Origin: Polaribacter butkevichii
GTDB taxonomy: Bacteria; Bacteroidota; Bacteroidia; Flavobacteriales; Flavobacteriaceae
NCBI RefSeq assembly: GCF_038024105.1
Contig: NZ_CP150661.1
Location: 2,375,001-2,439,000 of the forward strand
Direction of reading: 5' to 3'
Length of the DNA stretch: 64,000 bases
Part shown: piece after piece, positions 37,944-46,308 of the stretch
Numbering within the stretch: position 1 is the first letter of the stretch
How the letters are laid out: each line of letters begins with the position of its first letter
Translations under genes and position numbers: made by a program
Notes under the pieces: model-generated
The model's input: the letters and a program-made list of their open reading frames with translations, nothing else
Databases searched by the model: none
What the model was told of the DNA's origin: nothing

Positions 37944-38744
37944 ATGGATAAATATCTTGAATATTTAAAAGGATTAATAATTGAGTTTACACCAAAAATA
38001 TTAGTTGCATTAGCAATTCTAATTATTGGGTTATTAGTTATCAAACTAATTGTTAAAACATCTAGAAAAGTAATGAACAAAGGTGGAATAGACCTTACGC
38101 TTCAAAAATTTTTAGGGAACTTAATTGGTTGGGGACTAAAAATATTATTAATCATAGCTGTTATCTCTAAACTTGGGGTAGAAACTACTTCTTTTGCGGC
38201 TATTTTAGCAGCAGCAGGTTTAGCTGTTGGTTTAGCATTACAAGGGTCTTTAGCAAACTTTGCTGGAGGAGTTTTAATTATGATTTTTAAACCTTTTAAA
38301 CTTGGTGACTTAATAGAAGCACAAGGTGAAATTGGTGTTGTAAAAGAAATTGAAATTTTTACAACAAAGCTTACTGGTTTATCTAACAAAGAAATTATAA
38401 TACCAAATGGTACATTATCAAACGGAAATATTGTTAACTATACTACAGAAGGTACAAGACGTGTAGATTTAACTATAGGCGTTTCTTATGATGCAGATAT
38501 TAAGCAAACAAAAGAAGTTTTAATGAATGTGTTAACTTCTCATCCAAAAGTATTAAAAGACCCTGCCCCAGGAGTTACTGTATCTGAATTAGCAGATAGT
38601 TCTGTTAATTTTGCTGTAAGACCTTGGTGTAAAACAGAAGATTACTGGAATGTATACTTTGATGTAACAGAAAATGTAAAATTAGCACTTGATAAAGCAG
38701 GAATTGAAATTCCTTATCCACATCAAGTTAATGTTAAAAAGTAG
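37944..38744 (+). CDS. mscS: Small-conductance mechanosensitive channel, MscS family
   Basis: 266-residue inner-membrane channel that opens on hypo-osmotic shock. Three hydrophobic helices in residues ~15-115; the pore helix TM3 is the Gly/Ala-rich AAAGLAVGLALQGSLANFAGGVLIM (~85-110, given here as AAAGLAVGLALQG followed by SLANFAGG). The beta domain carries IIIPNGTLSNGNIVNYT. Length is close to E. coli MscS (286). Its last 11 bases overlap the convergent tsaB gene. Confidence 0.95.
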   Translation: MDKYLEYLKGLIIEFTPKILVALAILIIGLLVIKLIVKTSRKVMNKGGIDLTLQKFLGNLIGWGLKILLIIAVISKLGVETTSFAAILAAAGLAVGLALQGSLANFAGGVLIMIFKPFKLGDLIEAQGEIGVVKEIEIFTTKLTGLSNKEIIIPNGTLSNGNIVNYTTEGTRRVDLTIGVSYDADIKQTKEVLMNVLTSHPKVLKDPAPGVTVSELADSSVNFAVRPWCKTEDYWNVYFDVTENVKLALDKAGIEIPYPHQVNVKK

Positions 38745-39420
38745 GTTTCTTTTTCTTTTCTGGAATCACTACAAAATCTTTTAAATAAAAAGGTTCAAAA
38801 TAAGCGACATCTTCGATGTCGTTTTTTTTGTACTTATCATAAGATAATTGCGCCATTTCTTTAGCAGAAGGAAACTTATCATCAACAAAAACAGCATTTT
38901 TATGAGTAATTACATCTTTGCACTTGTGAGCACCATCACCTAAAAAGGTAACCTTACCAGCTTCTAAGTATTCCGCAAAAGAGTTTTCATCAATAATCTC
39001 TGCTTTAATATCTCTTACCTGGTCATGATTTTTGTTAAAAACAGCAGCATACACTTCCATTCTTCTTGCATCTAACATCGATATTATTACGCCTTCATCA
39101 ACAGAAATAGCATACGCTAAAGATTCTAAGGTTTTAATAGATATCAACGGCTTATCAAAAGCAAAACAAAGCCCTTTTGCAGCCGAAACACCAATTCTTA
39201 AGCCCGTATAAGATCCTGGTCCTTTACTTACCGCTACAGCGTCTATTTGATTAGAAGTAAGATTTGCTTCATTTAAAACATCTAAAATAAAAGGATGCAG
39301 TACTTCTGCATGGGAATACTTACCATTATTTAATTCTTTAAGCGCAATAACTTCACCATTTTTTGCAATACTAACAGAGCAATTTTTGGTTGCGGTTTCT
39401 ATGTTAAGGATAATTACCAA
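38734..39420 (-). CDS. tsaB: tRNA threonylcarbamoyladenosine biosynthesis protein TsaB
   Basis: 228-residue ASKHA-fold protein, partner of TsaD in making t6A at position 37 of ANN-decoding tRNAs. Family marks: ILNIETATKNCSV at the N-terminus, SKGPGSYTGLRIGVSAAKGLCFA (GPGSYTGLRIG, ~68-78) and MLDARRMEVYA (~115). It starts at TTG (39420), immediately before VIILNIETAT; no ATG is in frame upstream, and a -7 element sits 18-25 nt away. Convergent with, and overlapping, mscS by 11 nt. Confidence 0.93.
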   Translation of the reverse strand: MVIILNIETATKNCSVSIAKNGEVIALKELNNGKYSHAEVLHPFILDVLNEANLTSNQIDAVAVSKGPGSYTGLRIGVSAAKGLCFAFDKPLISIKTLESLAYAISVDEGVIISMLDARRMEVYAAVFNKNHDQVRDIKAEIIDENSFAEYLEAGKVTFLGDGAHKCKDVITHKNAVFVDDKFPSAKEMAQLSYDKYKKNDIEDVAYFEPFYLKDFVVIPEKKKKPTF

Positions 39421-39437
39421 GTTCTATATTTTTTATG

Positions 39438-39445
39438 CAAATATA
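39438..39445 (-). promoter_or_regulatory. -7 promoter element of tsaB
   Basis: Minus-strand TATATTTG, exact match, 17 nt before the TTG start; supports that TTG as the start codon. Confidence 0.55.
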
Positions 39446-39455
39446 AGTCATCCAA

Positions 39456-39487
39456 AAAAGAAAACCTCGCAAATTTGCGAGGCTTCT
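39456..39487 (-). terminator. Intrinsic terminator of the TolC-like gene
   Basis: GCCTCGCAAATTTGCGAGG is a perfect palindrome; on the minus strand it is followed by TTTTCTTTTTT. It separates the TolC-like gene from tsaB. Confidence 0.88.
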
Positions 39488-39507
39488 AAAGTTCATCTAT
39501 ATTATAT

Positions 39508-40839
39508 TTATTCTAAAATAAGTTCTCCAGAATAAAATTGTAACACTTTTGTTTTAAAAACATAATCATATTTAGAACGTATCATGGCTCCTTCTGCATT
39601 AACCAAACGGGTTCTAACTAAATCGAAATCGAACAACGTCATTACCCCATAATTATATCTTTCTTGTGCATTTTTAAATGCTTCTTTTTGTGCTTCTAAA
39701 GAAATTTTAGCAGCTTCATATGCTTTTAAAGATGATTTTACATCTAAAAACGCCTGCTCTATAGTTTGTTTTAAATTTAATTTTTCACTTTCTAATCTAG
39801 TTTCAAAAATTTCTTTATTTATTTTAGATCTTTTTACACTAGCATCAGTTTTAAAACCATTAAAAATAGGAACGCTAACATTAAAACCAACTCCATAACC
39901 TAAATTACCATCTAATTGATCGAAGAAGTTTCCTGTAGAAATACCTGTTGGTTTTATAATATATCTATAATTTGAATTAGCAAAAACAGAACTGGTAATT
40001 GTTGGTAAATAGCTTCCTTTGCTAATTGCAATAGCTAAATCTGCATTTTCTATTGCCAATTTAGCTCGTTTAATTTCTGGCATTTTTGTTAAAGATTTAT
40101 CATAAACTGCAGATGAATTTTTATACAACAAATCAGATGAAGGTGATTGAACATCTAAGGAGGCAACATCAAAATTATTTACCGGAACCTGTAATAATTG
40201 TGCTAAATTTAAGAGCGCAAGGTCTAATGCATTTTCTTGAGTTATTACACTTTGTAAATCATTAGCAGCGGTAGATTTAAAGTTTAATAATTCTCCTTTT
40301 GCAATAGTACCGGCCTCAAACCTATCATTAGCAGCACTTATCTGTTTTTTGCTTATTTCTGCCTGAACTTTAGCTACTTCTAAATTTTCTTTGGCAAAAA
40401 GAACGTTTAAATATCCATTTACAACAAACAGAGAAACATCATTCTCAATTTTTGCTAAATCTAATTTACTTGTTTCGATACCTAATTCTGCTTGCTTGTA
40501 TAAGTTTAAATTTCTAAACCCATTAAAAACAGTTATACCTGCACTTACCCCAACATTACCACCAAAAAAAGTTGTGCTTGCAGATCTGTTGTTTGTAACA
40601 GGATCAAAGTTAGAACCTGCAGAAAGATTACCACCAGAATTGGCACTAACAGTAGGTAAAAAATTTCCTTTAGAACTCTTTAAATCCGTTTTTGCAATTT
40701 CTAAGTTTAATTTATTCTGTTGAATAGAAATATTTTTATCTAAAGCTTGATTAACACACTCTTTAAGAGTCCATTTCTTTTGTGAAAAAGTAGCAATTGC
40801 AGTAAAAAAAGCTACAAATAGGATAAGTTTAGTCTTCAA
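39508..40839 (-). CDS. TolC-family outer-membrane channel protein
   Basis: 443 residues with a signal peptide (MKTKLILFVAFFTAIATFSQ). The OEP repeat structure is clear: WTLKECVNQALDKNISIQQNKLNLEIAK is the typical first helix (WTLKECVNQALDKN), and a second OEP unit begins near residue 245. The channel is expected to serve an efflux pump or type I secretion, but no RND or membrane-fusion gene adjoins it, so the partner is unknown. It starts at TTG (40839), the only start before the signal peptide. Confidence 0.92.
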   Translation of the reverse strand: MKTKLILFVAFFTAIATFSQKKWTLKECVNQALDKNISIQQNKLNLEIAKTDLKSSKGNFLPTVSANSGGNLSAGSNFDPVTNNRSASTTFFGGNVGVSAGITVFNGFRNLNLYKQAELGIETSKLDLAKIENDVSLFVVNGYLNVLFAKENLEVAKVQAEISKKQISAANDRFEAGTIAKGELLNFKSTAANDLQSVITQENALDLALLNLAQLLQVPVNNFDVASLDVQSPSSDLLYKNSSAVYDKSLTKMPEIKRAKLAIENADLAIAISKGSYLPTITSSVFANSNYRYIIKPTGISTGNFFDQLDGNLGYGVGFNVSVPIFNGFKTDASVKRSKINKEIFETRLESEKLNLKQTIEQAFLDVKSSLKAYEAAKISLEAQKEAFKNAQERYNYGVMTLFDFDLVRTRLVNAEGAMIRSKYDYVFKTKVLQFYSGELILE

Positions 40840-40960
40840 AACGTATTTTTTTTGGGTTGATATAAAATAATGTAATCATCAAAAAGAAAAAATTCTTATA
40901 ATGTTTCAATAAGACGACTAAAAGTAAAATTTGTTACAAGATATCAATCTTATATAAATG

Positions 40961-41182
40961 TTAATTTTTAGCATTTTTTTTATACCTGTAAATTACAAAA
41001 AATAAAACACCTACCAAGAGATACGGAAAAACCATTAAATAGGTTATTCCATTATTAACACCTTGCGCCATAGAAACATCGCCATTTTCTACTACAGCTT
41101 TACACATTGCACATTGAGAAAATGAAACCTGTGATGTAAAAACCATCAACAACAACCATATAATTACTCTTTTTTTATACAT
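40961..41182 (-). CDS. Small membrane protein with CAMC motif in the oxidase assembly cluster
   Basis: 73 residues: signal-like N-terminus (VIIWLLLMVFTSQVSFSQ), then CAMCKAVVENG with a Cys-x-x-Cys pair, a second membrane helix (YLMVFPYLLVGVLFFVIY) and a basic tail. I do not know a named family. It overlaps the DUF420 gene by 8 nt and is the last gene of an Sco-DUF420 run, so a part in cytochrome oxidase assembly (perhaps thiol or metal handling) is inferred from position only. Confidence 0.75.
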   Translation of the reverse strand: MYKKRVIIWLLLMVFTSQVSFSQCAMCKAVVENGDVSMAQGVNNGITYLMVFPYLLVGVLFFVIYRYKKNAKN

Positions 41183-41714
41183 AATAAGGAGATATCATTA
41201 AATAAACAACAACACCCGTAATGGCTACATACAACCATAAAGGAAATGTAAGTTTTGCTATTTTTTTATGTTGCGGAAAATTACCCAACTTTGCTCTCAT
41301 AAAAGTGGTAAGTACAAGTGGAATTATAATAATTGATAAAATTATATGCGTAAATAAAATAAAATAATAAATATATTTTATAGCACCTTCACCACCAAAT
41401 TTAGTAGAATCAGATGTCATGTGATACCCAATATACAGTAATAAAAAAACTAAAGAACAGGCAATTGCAAATGTATTTAACTGCTCATGTAACTTTCTAT
41501 TTCCTTTTTTAATTGCAATAACTGCTGCTATTAAAACAACTGCAGTTATACCATTTATAGATGCATAAATAGGAGGTAAAAAAGTTAAAGGCGCTACATT
41601 AAAACCTAATTTTCTTAAATTAATACCAAATAAAGCTGCCACTGCCAAAGGAATAACAATGGATAAGCCTGTAATAATTTTCTTATATTTTTTTTCTTGT
41701 GCTAAATTACTCAT
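41175..41714 (-). CDS. DUF420 membrane protein (cytochrome oxidase assembly, CtaM-like)
   Basis: 179 residues with five predicted membrane helices and conserved His residues (LHEQLN, IGYHMTSD, FTHIILSI), features of DUF420 proteins that in Bacillus and Staphylococcus (CtaM) help make active heme-copper oxidase. Overlaps the Sco gene by 8 nt and the next gene by 8 nt, indicating tight coupling. Confidence 0.88.
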   Translation of the reverse strand: MSNLAQEKKYKKIITGLSIVIPLAVAALFGINLRKLGFNVAPLTFLPPIYASINGITAVVLIAAVIAIKKGNRKLHEQLNTFAIACSLVFLLLYIGYHMTSDSTKFGGEGAIKYIYYFILFTHIILSIIIIPLVLTTFMRAKLGNFPQHKKIAKLTFPLWLYVAITGVVVYLMISPYYV

Positions 41715-42408
41715 TCAACAAAATTTTAATATCTTTTTTTAATTCTTCTACTTGGTCAGGAAAACCTTGTTCACTTAAAGCTCTGTAATACATAATTGGA
41801 TTACCAAACTCGTCTGTTCTAGATCTAATATTTCCTTCTTTATCTACTAAAGCAAACAAACCAGAATGCTCAAAACCTCCATGATCTTCATCTCCTTTAC
41901 CTGCATATAATTTAAATCCTTTATTAGCTAAATCATAAACAATTTCTTGATTTTGACCTGTTAACAAATGCCAATTTTTATGCGTTATTTGATTTTGTAA
42001 GGCATATTCTTTTAAAACTTCTGGTGTATCTATTTCTGGCGTAATAGAAATAGAAACAATACCAAAGTTAGTATTAGAAGAGAATTCATCTTGAATAGTA
42101 ACCATCTTTTTATTCATTAAAGGACAAATAGTTGGACACGTAGAAAAGAAAAATTCTACAACATAAACTTTTCCTTTGTAATCATTATTGGTAATTATTT
42201 TTCCGTTTTGATCTACAAACTCAAAATCTGGAACTTTATTAAATGTATATAAACCACTTTTTTTACCAGATTTTTTGTCAATTCTATCCAATCGATCATG
42301 TTGCACAAGATCATTATCATTTATTCTTCTATCTAAATTTCTAACAACATAAATTCCGAATAAAAGGATAACAAATGATACACCTATGTAAGAATACTTT
42401 TTGTTCAT
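41707..42408 (-). CDS. SCO1/SenC family copper chaperone
   Basis: 233-residue membrane-anchored thioredoxin-fold protein for copper delivery to the CuA site of cytochrome oxidase. One N-terminal helix (SFVILLFGIYVV), then the copper motif Cys91-x-x-x-Cys95 (STCPTICPLM) and the third ligand His181 (FEHSGLF). It overlaps an upstream Sco-like gene by 4 nt and DUF420 by 8 nt. Confidence 0.94.
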   Translation of the reverse strand: MNKKYSYIGVSFVILLFGIYVVRNLDRRINDNDLVQHDRLDRIDKKSGKKSGLYTFNKVPDFEFVDQNGKIITNNDYKGKVYVVEFFFSTCPTICPLMNKKMVTIQDEFSSNTNFGIVSISITPEIDTPEVLKEYALQNQITHKNWHLLTGQNQEIVYDLANKGFKLYAGKGDEDHGGFEHSGLFALVDKEGNIRSRTDEFGNPIMYYRALSEQGFPDQVEELKKDIKILLNE

Positions 42409-43070
42409 AACCCAACTTCTTTTCTATCTGCTTTATTTTCGTTTTTTTCTTTAAATGCAGCATAATACTCGTAAAAGAGTACTAAAACATCATCTTTTAA
42501 TTTAGCATTTAACTCAGAAACAGAATTCATATTGTAACCAATAAGTTTTCCATCTTTACTATCTGCGTCGGTAAGTCTACCTCTAAGATTACCGTTTTTA
42601 TCAATCAAAAAAACGTTAGATGTGTATAAATTAGATAATGCATTACCAGAATTAAAACTACCATGTAAAGTTACTATTTCTTCTTTAGAACCGGCAACAA
42701 AATTCCATTTTACCATATCTGTAAAAGCACTAATTTCTTTTTTAAGCTGTTTAACTTCTTCTTCTTTTCCTTTGGGATAGATAGCAATTACCTGAAATTT
42801 CTTATATTCTATAAATTTCTTGTAAATTTTCTCGTTAAGATTAAAGAAACCGCCTTTTTGTGTATCTATATCGTTACCTAAAAAGCAAACAATAGAAATT
42901 CTATCTTTAAATGTTTGTAAGGTATCTAAGGTAGAAACATCAACAACACCTTTAGTAACAACAGGTAATTTAGTAAAGTTATTTTTTCCGGTTGATAAAA
43001 TTAAAAAACAGATTAATGGAAAAATAAATAGTAAAAATAATACAACTCTTTTTTTAGTAAGTTTCATCAT
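42405..43070 (-). CDS. Membrane-anchored thioredoxin-fold protein related to Sco but lacking its cysteines
   Basis: 221 residues: N-terminal helix (VVLFLLFIFPLICFLIL), then a segment that lines up with Sco/redoxin proteins (ISIVCFLGNDI; NVFLIDKNGNLRGR) but with no CxxxC, since that region reads FLGNDIDTQKGG. The C-terminal helix-rich tail is different from Sco. It overlaps the true Sco gene by 4 nt. It may be a non-copper assembly partner; a recognised name is not available to me. Confidence 0.7.
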   Translation of the reverse strand: MMKLTKKRVVLFLLFIFPLICFLILSTGKNNFTKLPVVTKGVVDVSTLDTLQTFKDRISIVCFLGNDIDTQKGGFFNLNEKIYKKFIEYKKFQVIAIYPKGKEEEVKQLKKEISAFTDMVKWNFVAGSKEEIVTLHGSFNSGNALSNLYTSNVFLIDKNGNLRGRLTDADSKDGKLIGYNMNSVSELNAKLKDDVLVLFYEYYAAFKEKNENKADRKEVGL

Positions 43071-43109
43071 CTATTCTTTTTAAGGTACTAAAATTAATTT
43101 CAGTATATA

Positions 43110-43141
43110 AAAAAAGGTGGTTAAAACCACCTTTTAAATTT
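43110..43141 (-). terminator. Terminator between subunit IV and the Sco-like gene
   Basis: AAAAGGTGGTT / AACCACCTTTT perfect stem with T-run on the minus strand. It splits the oxidase genes into two transcription units. Confidence 0.88.
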
Positions 43142-43147
43142 TTTATT

Positions 43148-43489
43148 TTACCATTTTACAAGTGGTCCTAAAGTGTCATATAAATAACCACCTTCTATTA
43201 AGAGTAATGTTACTAGGTAACAAATTAGAAAAACTGCGGTCCAAACTATAGATCGTCTAAACCATTTTTTTTCTCCCTCTAAATGCATAAAAGCCCAAGC
43301 AATGTAATATGCTTTAACCAATGTTAAAATGATAAATAACCAGTTTAAAGGACTTGTACCTAAAAAGCTTGTAAGATGTAAAGAAGCTGGTTTAACAATA
43401 CCAAATGCAACTTCTACAGTTGTTATAACGGTTAGTAGTATTAAAACTACCCAAATTCTCTTTGTGTTTGATTCGTGTGCGTGTGCCAT
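43148..43489 (-). CDS. Cytochrome c oxidase subunit IV family protein
   Basis: 113 residues with three membrane helices (VLILLTVITTVEVAFGI; WLFIILTLVKAYYIAWAFM; IVWTAVFLICYLVTLLLI). The pattern VKAYYIAWAFMHL is typical of prokaryotic COX IV (CtaF/CoxD). It lies 85 nt after subunit III, separated by a small dispersed repeat, and ends at a strong terminator. Confidence 0.92.
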   Translation of the reverse strand: MAHAHESNTKRIWVVLILLTVITTVEVAFGIVKPASLHLTSFLGTSPLNWLFIILTLVKAYYIAWAFMHLEGEKKWFRRSIVWTAVFLICYLVTLLLIEGGYLYDTLGPLVKW

Positions 43490-43502
43490 TTTAATATTTT
43501 TT

Positions 43503-43530
43503 AGATTCCCGCTTTCGCTGGAATGATAAT
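43503..43530. repeat. Small dispersed repeat fragment
   Basis: GATTCCCGCTTTCGCTGGAATGA: inverted ATTCC / GGAAT arms, a common short intergenic repeat of this lineage. It lies between subunit III and subunit IV genes. Confidence 0.5.
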
Positions 43531-43574
43531 TTTAACAGAAACCTTTAGAATTTACCTAGAGGTACTCTTTTTAA

Positions 43575-44558
43575 TTATACTAAGTAGAAGAATGTGAATA
43601 CAAATACCCAAACTAAATCTACAAAGTGCCAATATAAACCTACTTTTTCTACCATTTCATAATGTCCTCTACGCTCGTAAGTACCTAGAACAACATTAAA
43701 GAAAATAATGATGTTAATTATAATTCCTGACAATACGTGAAAACCGTGAAAACCAGTTATAAAGAAAAAGAAATCGGCAAAAATAGTATTTCCATACTCA
43801 TTTACATGCAAGTTAGCTCCTTCTACAACCAATTTTGTTTTAGCCAATTGAGCTAATCCTTCTTCTCTAGAAAGAATTATTTTTTGTTTTGTTGCCGGAT
43901 CAATCAATTCAGAACGAATTTGTATATCTGGATTTGCTTTAAAAGAACTTTGAATTTGAGCTATCGAATAGTTAGCAATTGTTTCTTCTTTCTCGAACCA
44001 CAATCCATTTTCTCTAGTTTGTTGTACTCTACCGTCTGCTCTTTCACCTACTACAAAATCTGACAATGCAATTTGGTGTCCGTCTTTTACAAATTGTAAA
44101 ATTCTTCCATCAGTAGTTTTTACAGCACCATAAGAACCAGAAATAAAGTTTTTCCATTCCCATGCTTGAGAGCCAATAAAAATCATTCCAAAAATAATAG
44201 TAGCAAACATATACCATGCTACTCTTTTTTGTTTCATTTGATGACCTGCATCTACAGCTAATACCATTGTTACAGAAGAAACAATAAGTATAAAAGTCAT
44301 TAATGCAACGTAATACATAGGTGCATGTACACCATGTAAACCAGGAAAGTGAGTAAATACCTCATCGGCAATTGGCCAAGAGTCTATAAATTTAAATCGT
44401 GTTAAACCGTAAGCTGCTAAAAATCCCGAAAAGGTTAATGCATCCGAAACGATAAAAAACCACATCATCATTTTACCATAACTTGCTCCAAATGGTTTTA
44501 CACCACCACCGCTCCAAGTTTCTTTACCATCTGTAGGTATAGCAATATTTGCTTCCAT
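43575..44558 (-). CDS. Cytochrome c oxidase subunit III with a large soluble insertion
   Basis: 327 residues. Helices 1-4 (~30-140) and 5-7 (~258-327) follow the COX III pattern (FWF..SDALTFSGFLAAY; SQAWEWKNF; FFFITGFHGFHVLSGI; LYWHFVDLVWVFVFTFFYL). Between them, residues ~141-258 form an extra hydrophilic domain (DGRILQFVKDG, RADGRVQQTRENG, PATKQKIILSREEG) not present in ordinary subunit III. It is followed by a second, standard-length subunit III-like gene upstream in the operon, so the two may play different roles. Confidence 0.93.
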   Translation of the reverse strand: MEANIAIPTDGKETWSGGGVKPFGASYGKMMMWFFIVSDALTFSGFLAAYGLTRFKFIDSWPIADEVFTHFPGLHGVHAPMYYVALMTFILIVSSVTMVLAVDAGHQMKQKRVAWYMFATIIFGMIFIGSQAWEWKNFISGSYGAVKTTDGRILQFVKDGHQIALSDFVVGERADGRVQQTRENGLWFEKEETIANYSIAQIQSSFKANPDIQIRSELIDPATKQKIILSREEGLAQLAKTKLVVEGANLHVNEYGNTIFADFFFFITGFHGFHVLSGIIINIIIFFNVVLGTYERRGHYEMVEKVGLYWHFVDLVWVFVFTFFYLV

Positions 44559-44616
44559 ATAATAATTTCTATTAATTAGTGTTCTTAGTTAGTGCGCCAA
44601 AAATAGCTATTTTTCA

Positions 44617-45204
44617 TCACCTAATAAAATAGAAAAAGAAAAATAGATAAATCCATAGTATATCTACAAAATGCCAGAAGATTGTACCGAGTTCAAACCC
44701 AAGCATATTGTCTGATTTGTATTTGTATTTAAAATGATTATAAATAACAACTAATAGCACTATAATCCCTGCTAACAGGTGTAAAACGTGCATAAAAGTG
44801 ATTCCTATAATAAAAGATGTTGATACCGTACTTTCTGGACCTGTAAAAAATAGGCCTACACTTTTTAGTTGATTAAAACCAACATATTGCTGCCAAACAA
44901 ATCCTATTCCTAATAATAAGGTAACAACTACAAGTATTAAAGATAGTTGTCTTTTATCTTCTTTTAAGAATTTTTGCGACAAAAAAAGTGTTATACTACT
45001 TGCTACGATTAATACTGTACTTACATAAAATGCCTGAGGTAAATCAAAAGAAACCCAATCATCTCTTTCCATACTTATTACGTATGCACTTGTTAATCCT
45101 GCAAAAAACATCACCATACTAATCATGGAAATCCACAACATAGGTTTTGCAGATTTTCTCTTAGCAACCTTTAATTCTTGTTCTAATGTTTGTTCTACTA
45201 TCAT
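44617..45204 (-). CDS. Cytochrome c oxidase subunit III-like protein (short form)
   Basis: 195 residues with five membrane helices; MLWISMISMVMFFAGLTSAYV, GITFMHVLHLLAGIIVLLV and FELGTIFWHFVDILWIYLFFFFY are subunit III signatures. It lacks the first two helices of mitochondrial-type subunit III, as many bacterial forms do. It starts 2 nt after the cyoE stop, so the two are translationally coupled. Confidence 0.93.
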   Translation of the reverse strand: MIVEQTLEQELKVAKRKSAKPMLWISMISMVMFFAGLTSAYVISMERDDWVSFDLPQAFYVSTVLIVASSITLFLSQKFLKEDKRQLSLILVVVTLLLGIGFVWQQYVGFNQLKSVGLFFTGPESTVSTSFIIGITFMHVLHLLAGIIVLLVVIYNHFKYKYKSDNMLGFELGTIFWHFVDILWIYLFFFFYFIR

Positions 45205-45206
45205 TA

Positions 45207-46109
45207 TTAATGTAAAAATTTATCTACTACGTAGATTATTTGCACTAGTGTAATATACAAAACACTTGATAGCATTAGTTTTCTTGCATCAATGTTTTCT
45301 TCACTTTTATGTAATTTAATTCCAAAATACAACATATATATACCTAATAAGGCAACAATTACTGCTGTTGCAGGATATATATAAAATGCCCCAGATAGTT
45401 TTAAAACAGGCGAAGTAGATACTAATATCATAATTACCGTGTAAAAAATAATCTGTTTTACAGCTCCTTTATCTTTTAATCCCATAGGAAGCATATTAAA
45501 ACCGGCTTTCTGATATTCTTCATGTTGTAACCAACCAATTGCCCAAAAGTGTGGGAATTGCCAGAAAAACTGAATCATAAATAAAAACCCTGCTTCCATA
45601 CCAAACTGATTGGTAGCAGCAACCCAACCTAACATAAATGGGATAGCTCCTGGAATAGCACCTACAAAAACAGATAAAGGTGTTACAGATTTTAATGGTG
45701 TGTAAACACTTGTATATAAAAATATAGAAATAGCACCAAATAAGGCTGTTTTAGCGTTAATACTATATAAAATTGAAAGTCCAAAAATAGTAAACAAAAT
45801 AGCAACAGTAAGTGCTACATTTACAGACATTCTACCAGTTGGTAAAGGTCTGTTCTGAGTACGTTTCATAATAGCATCGGTATCTTTTTCTATAATTTGA
45901 TTAAATGCATTAGAAGCACCAACCATAAAAAAACCTCCTATTGCCAACAAAATAAGGGTAAAATAATCAATAATTTCTACACCCAACAAATAACCCGCAA
46001 CAGAAGAAAACACAACACTTAGAGACAAACCAACTTTTGTGAGTTGCTTAAAATCTGAAATTATCGCCTGCATAGATATTTTATTGTCTGTAATTACTTT
46101 TGTTTCCAT
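45207..46109 (-). CDS. cyoE: Protoheme IX farnesyltransferase (heme O synthase)
   Basis: UbiA-type prenyltransferase (300 residues) that adds a farnesyl group to protoheme to give heme O. The polyprenyl-diphosphate site NQIIEKDTDAIMKRTQNRPLP carries the NxxxDxxxD pattern near residue 67-76; a second polar loop is WLQHEEYQKAGFNMLP (~190-205). About nine membrane helices. First gene of the oxidase cluster; heme A synthase at 19884 takes the next step. Confidence 0.95.
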   Translation of the reverse strand: METKVITDNKISMQAIISDFKQLTKVGLSLSVVFSSVAGYLLGVEIIDYFTLILLAIGGFFMVGASNAFNQIIEKDTDAIMKRTQNRPLPTGRMSVNVALTVAILFTIFGLSILYSINAKTALFGAISIFLYTSVYTPLKSVTPLSVFVGAIPGAIPFMLGWVAATNQFGMEAGFLFMIQFFWQFPHFWAIGWLQHEEYQKAGFNMLPMGLKDKGAVKQIIFYTVIMILVSTSPVLKLSGAFYIYPATAVIVALLGIYMLYFGIKLHKSEENIDARKLMLSSVLYITLVQIIYVVDKFLH

Positions 46110-46125
46110 TTCTCAAAATAGTTTG

Positions 46126-46133
46126 CAAAGATA
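46126..46133 (-). promoter_or_regulatory. -7 promoter element of the cyoE-coxIII-coxIII-coxIV operon
   Basis: Minus-strand TATCTTTG, exact TAnnTTTG, 16 nt before the cyoE ATG. Confidence 0.6.
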
Positions 46134-46183
46134 TTTGATAATTATGACTTTACCACCATTTAATTAAGCTTTTAACTTTAAAT

Positions 46184-46214
46184 AAAAAACCCACTCAATA
46201 AATTGAGTGGGAAA
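46184..46214 (-). terminator. Intrinsic terminator of the RemB-like gene
   Basis: CCCACTCAAT / ATTGAGTGGG stem; on the minus strand it is followed by TTTTTTATT. It lies about 95 nt after the RemB-like stop. Confidence 0.85.
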
Positions 46215-46308
46215 ATTGCTATGAAAAAGAAAAAGTGTGACTTAATTAAAAATCACACTACAAAGATATATATAATATCGTTTATTTTTCACAAAAAAAT
46301 ATTAAAAT

